Part shown: positions 5,878 through 7,152 of the stretch, piece after piece
Layout of the letters: every line of letters starts with the position of its first letter
How positions within the stretch are numbered: the first letter of the stretch is position 1
Assembly (NCBI GenBank): GCA_026389975.1
Contig: JAPLGV010000249.1
Location: 1 to 7,152 of the forward strand
Direction: 5' to 3'
From: Chloroflexota bacterium
GTDB taxonomy: Bacteria > Chloroflexota > Anaerolineae > Anaerolineales > Villigracilaceae
DNA length: 7,152 bases
Translations under genes and position numbers: made by a program
The notes under the pieces: generated by a model
What the model was told of the DNA's origin: nothing
Database searches by the model: none
What the model saw: the letters and a program-made list of their open reading frames with translations, nothing else

Positions 5878-6120
5878 CAGATGAAATGAAGTGTGTCTGG
5901 CTGGGCTTTTCCTGCAAACCAAACGACTATTATCCCGGCAGTGTCATTTGGGCCGGTATCTCGATTATCTGGCTATCGGTAGACAGCACTGGGCTGGTCA
6001 CTGCAGGGCATGTTGCTCCAGTGGGGCATTTGCGCACCACGCCGGGTTGTATTTTGAGCGCTATCCTTTGCCGTTGGCTGCTGTCTGCCCGTGTTGGGCG
6101 CGTATTTGAAAACCATTTAT
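5878..6120. other. Intergenic stretch without a secure gene; possible decayed 3' end on the minus strand
   Basis: No confident gene is present. One minus-strand frame stays open from the MITE-like element at 6120 to a TAA at 5930. It ends in a plausible beta-rich tail (CPAVTSPVLSTDSQIIEIPA and onwards), about 50 nt before the leftward terminator, which is where a real gene end would be expected. It has no start codon with a ribosome binding site and no recognised homologue. It could be the stump of a gene cut by the element, or chance. A plus-strand frame (5856-6122) begins inside the terminator and is not credible. Confidence 0.25.
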
Positions 6121-6269
6121 GAGTCCACTGCAAAAAGGTCTTTAACACGAAGGACACGACGTACACAAAGGATAAGTGATAAAGGCTTTTCCTTCGTGCC
6201 CACCTGCCCCCGGTCTTTGGAGGTTCGTGACCTTTGTGTTTAGATGGTTTTTGCAGTAGAGTCATTTAT
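6121..6269. repeat. MITE-like interspersed repeat, copy 2 (complete)
   Basis: This is the full element matching 1-121. Its ends form an extended inverted repeat: GAGTCCACTGCAAAAA (6121-6136) against the complement of the right end, GACTCTACTGCAAAAA (6247-6262), with two mismatches. CATTTAT flanks it at 6114-6120 and 6263-6269 and could be a 7-bp target duplication. However, copy 1 has the same right-hand CATTTAT, so that sequence may belong to the element. Relative to copy 1 it carries 22 nt (6202-6223, starting ACCTGCCCCCGG) in place of one C. Frames crossing it are repeat sequence, not genes. Confidence 0.85.
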
Positions 6270-6300
6270 AATTCTACTAACTCTGTGACCAAGTTTACTC

Positions 6301-6372
6301 TTACGGCGTATAAGTTGCAGAATAGACTGGAGACACATTCCCAGCATTGTCGCGGAATTTAACATAGACATT
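6301..6372 (-). other. Displaced original 3' end of the Ig-like protein gene
   Basis: If one copy of the 56-bp duplication is removed, the reading frame runs on here as NVYVKFRDNAGNVSPVYSAT and YTP, ending at TAA (6301-6303). This mirrors NTVYVRYKDNAGNIS in the preceding repeat of the same protein, so it is the authentic C-terminus, now out of frame. It ends 31 nt from the MITE-like element. Confidence 0.85.
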
Positions 6373-6484
6373 AGTTCCTATCAATCCCCAACTCTTTTGT
6401 GAGGTATACACTTCCCAGTACGCACCAGAGTTCCTATCAATCCCCAACTCTTTTGTGAGGTATACACTTCCCAGTACGCACCAG
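6373..6484. repeat. Exact 56-bp tandem duplication inside a coding region
   Basis: Unit 1 (6373-6428) and unit 2 (6429-6484) are identical, each starting AGTTCCTATC and ending ACGCACCAG. The period of 56 is not a multiple of three, so the second unit read by the ribosome is out of frame and stops at 6381-6383. Complete identity implies a recent event or an assembly artefact. Confidence 0.95.
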
Positions 6485-7152
6485 AAAAATCCATGTTGTT
6501 GCTGATTAACATGCCTCCCACACCGCTGGCACCATCGGTGGCCGTTAGAATAAGATTCGCCTGTAGTGATTTGATGATGAAGGGCAGATAAACCGTGTAT
6601 ATTTGAGCGCTCGAGGCTCCCATTTGAAGCGTGCGATCTGACGCCGATTCGCTCATCCCGGCAATAACCGGGGCTATCGTGACAGATCCGACCGGTGGTG
6701 TGATGTCGAGAAGTATGTCATCCTGGAACCTGGCTGATATATTCCCTGCGTTATCTTTGTACCGCACATAAACCGTGTTGCTTCCCTCTCCAGAACTCAG
6801 TGTCCACACTTTGCTGGTCGCATAACTTTCCCATGCGCTCCAGCTACTCCTGTCGTTCGAGAAACTCATCTGTGCGACACCGCTACCAGAATCGGATGCC
6901 GACAAGGTAAGGATAACACTCGTTTCATTGGTATTGGCAACCCCACTGTTAATCACGACCGTCCCGGTTGGAGCATTAGCATCCACTACGGTAAACGTGT
7001 CATAGTCAGGAGGCCAATCTCCCACATTGCCCGCCACGTCGTTGGCGCGTGTACGGAAATAGTACGTCAGGCCATTGGCGCCGGTATAATTCGTGCTCGT
7101 GTTTGTGGTACTGCTCAGAACGTCAGTCCATCCACCACCCAGACCGGCGCGC
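6381..7152 (-). CDS. Secreted/surface protein with FN3/Ig-like repeats, 5' end outside window, frameshifted C-terminus
   Basis: The 256 residues visible are the C-terminal part of a larger extracellular protein whose start lies beyond 7152. The frame is open to the edge. The first part ends with a fibronectin-type strand pattern, TYYFRTRANDVAGNVGDWP. Two related Ig-like repeats follow. The first includes LTLSASDSGSGVAQMSFSND, then WSAWESYATSKVW and NTVYVRYKDNAGNIS. The second includes LILTATDGASGVGGMLISNN and YWEVYTSQKSW. Between them IYTVYLPFIIK resembles a motif common near the ends of secreted Chloroflexota proteins. The last 15 residues (LVRTGKCIPHKRVGD) are frameshift sequence caused by the 56-bp duplication; the natural ending lies at 6301-6372. 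Such proteins typically act in adhesion or bind carbohydrate, but no catalytic domain is seen here. Whether the altered product is stable is unknown. Confidence 0.85.
   Translation of the reverse strand, partial: RAGLGGGWTDVLSSTTNTSTNYTGANGLTYYFRTRANDVAGNVGDWPPDYDTFTVVDANAPTGTVVINSGVANTNETSVILTLSASDSGSGVAQMSFSNDRSSWSAWESYATSKVWTLSSGEGSNTVYVRYKDNAGNISARFQDDILLDITPPVGSVTIAPVIAGMSESASDRTLQMGASSAQIYTVYLPFIIKSLQANLILTATDGASGVGGMLISNNMDFSGAYWEVYTSQKSWGLIGTLVRTGKCIPHKRVGD

Noticed and set aside
5856..6122. Plus-strand frame starting within the terminator hairpin
   Set aside because: It starts inside a 17-bp terminator stem, has no Shine-Dalgarno and ends at the repeat boundary.
5930..6265. Minus-strand frame beginning inside the MITE-like element
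   Set aside because: Its first half is translated repeat. Only the tail might be a gene relic, which is noted separately at low confidence.

Overview
The window looks like chromosomal DNA from an uncultured member of the Chloroflexota, probably near the Anaerolineae. This placement is an inference. It rests on a two-subunit glycine decarboxylase of a divergent type beside an AcoX-like kinase, a secreted Ig-like protein carrying a 'VYLPFIIK' segment, a relic of a REP-associated tyrosine transposase, and several families of short interspersed palindromic repeats. No rRNA, tRNA or CRISPR array is visible.

The left part (about 200-4553) is a metabolic block on the minus strand. A perfect TATAAT and a leader of about 100 nt precede gcvPA, which has a strong Shine-Dalgarno and a corrected start at 4442. 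gcvPA overlaps gcvPB by ATGA, so the two are translationally coupled. After a 152-nt gap filled with a GCGAAGCAATCTC-type repeat comes an AcoX-like ATP-NAD kinase family gene. GcvPA and GcvPB would together form the PLP-dependent P-protein that decarboxylates glycine and loads the aminomethyl group onto lipoyl-H-protein. gcvT, gcvH and lpd are not in the window. Both subunits depart from the usual family motifs, and the adjoining AcoX-like gene is of a kind known beside lipoyl-dependent dehydrogenase complexes. A specialised variant is therefore possible.

The centre (about 4555-5240) has no intact gene. It holds two clusters of GC-rich palindromes that share a 14-nt core, and a C-terminal remnant of a RAYT (Y1/REP transposase) on the minus strand. 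Two small dyads follow, just upstream of the next gene. A plus-strand gene (5241-5777) then encodes a small predicted lipoprotein of unknown function, with an excellent Shine-Dalgarno.

The right part (5778-7152) begins with a strong hairpin whose T-tract serves minus-strand transcription. Next come about 240 nt with no secure gene and a MITE-like element (6121-6269) that is nearly identical to the one at the left edge (1-121) but carries an extra 21 nt. Last is the 3' part of a minus-strand secreted protein with FN3/Ig-like repeats. That gene contains an exact 56-bp tandem duplication which shifts the frame. Removing one copy restores a natural C-terminus ending at 6301. This is the clearest unexpected observation in the window, although an assembly error must be excluded.
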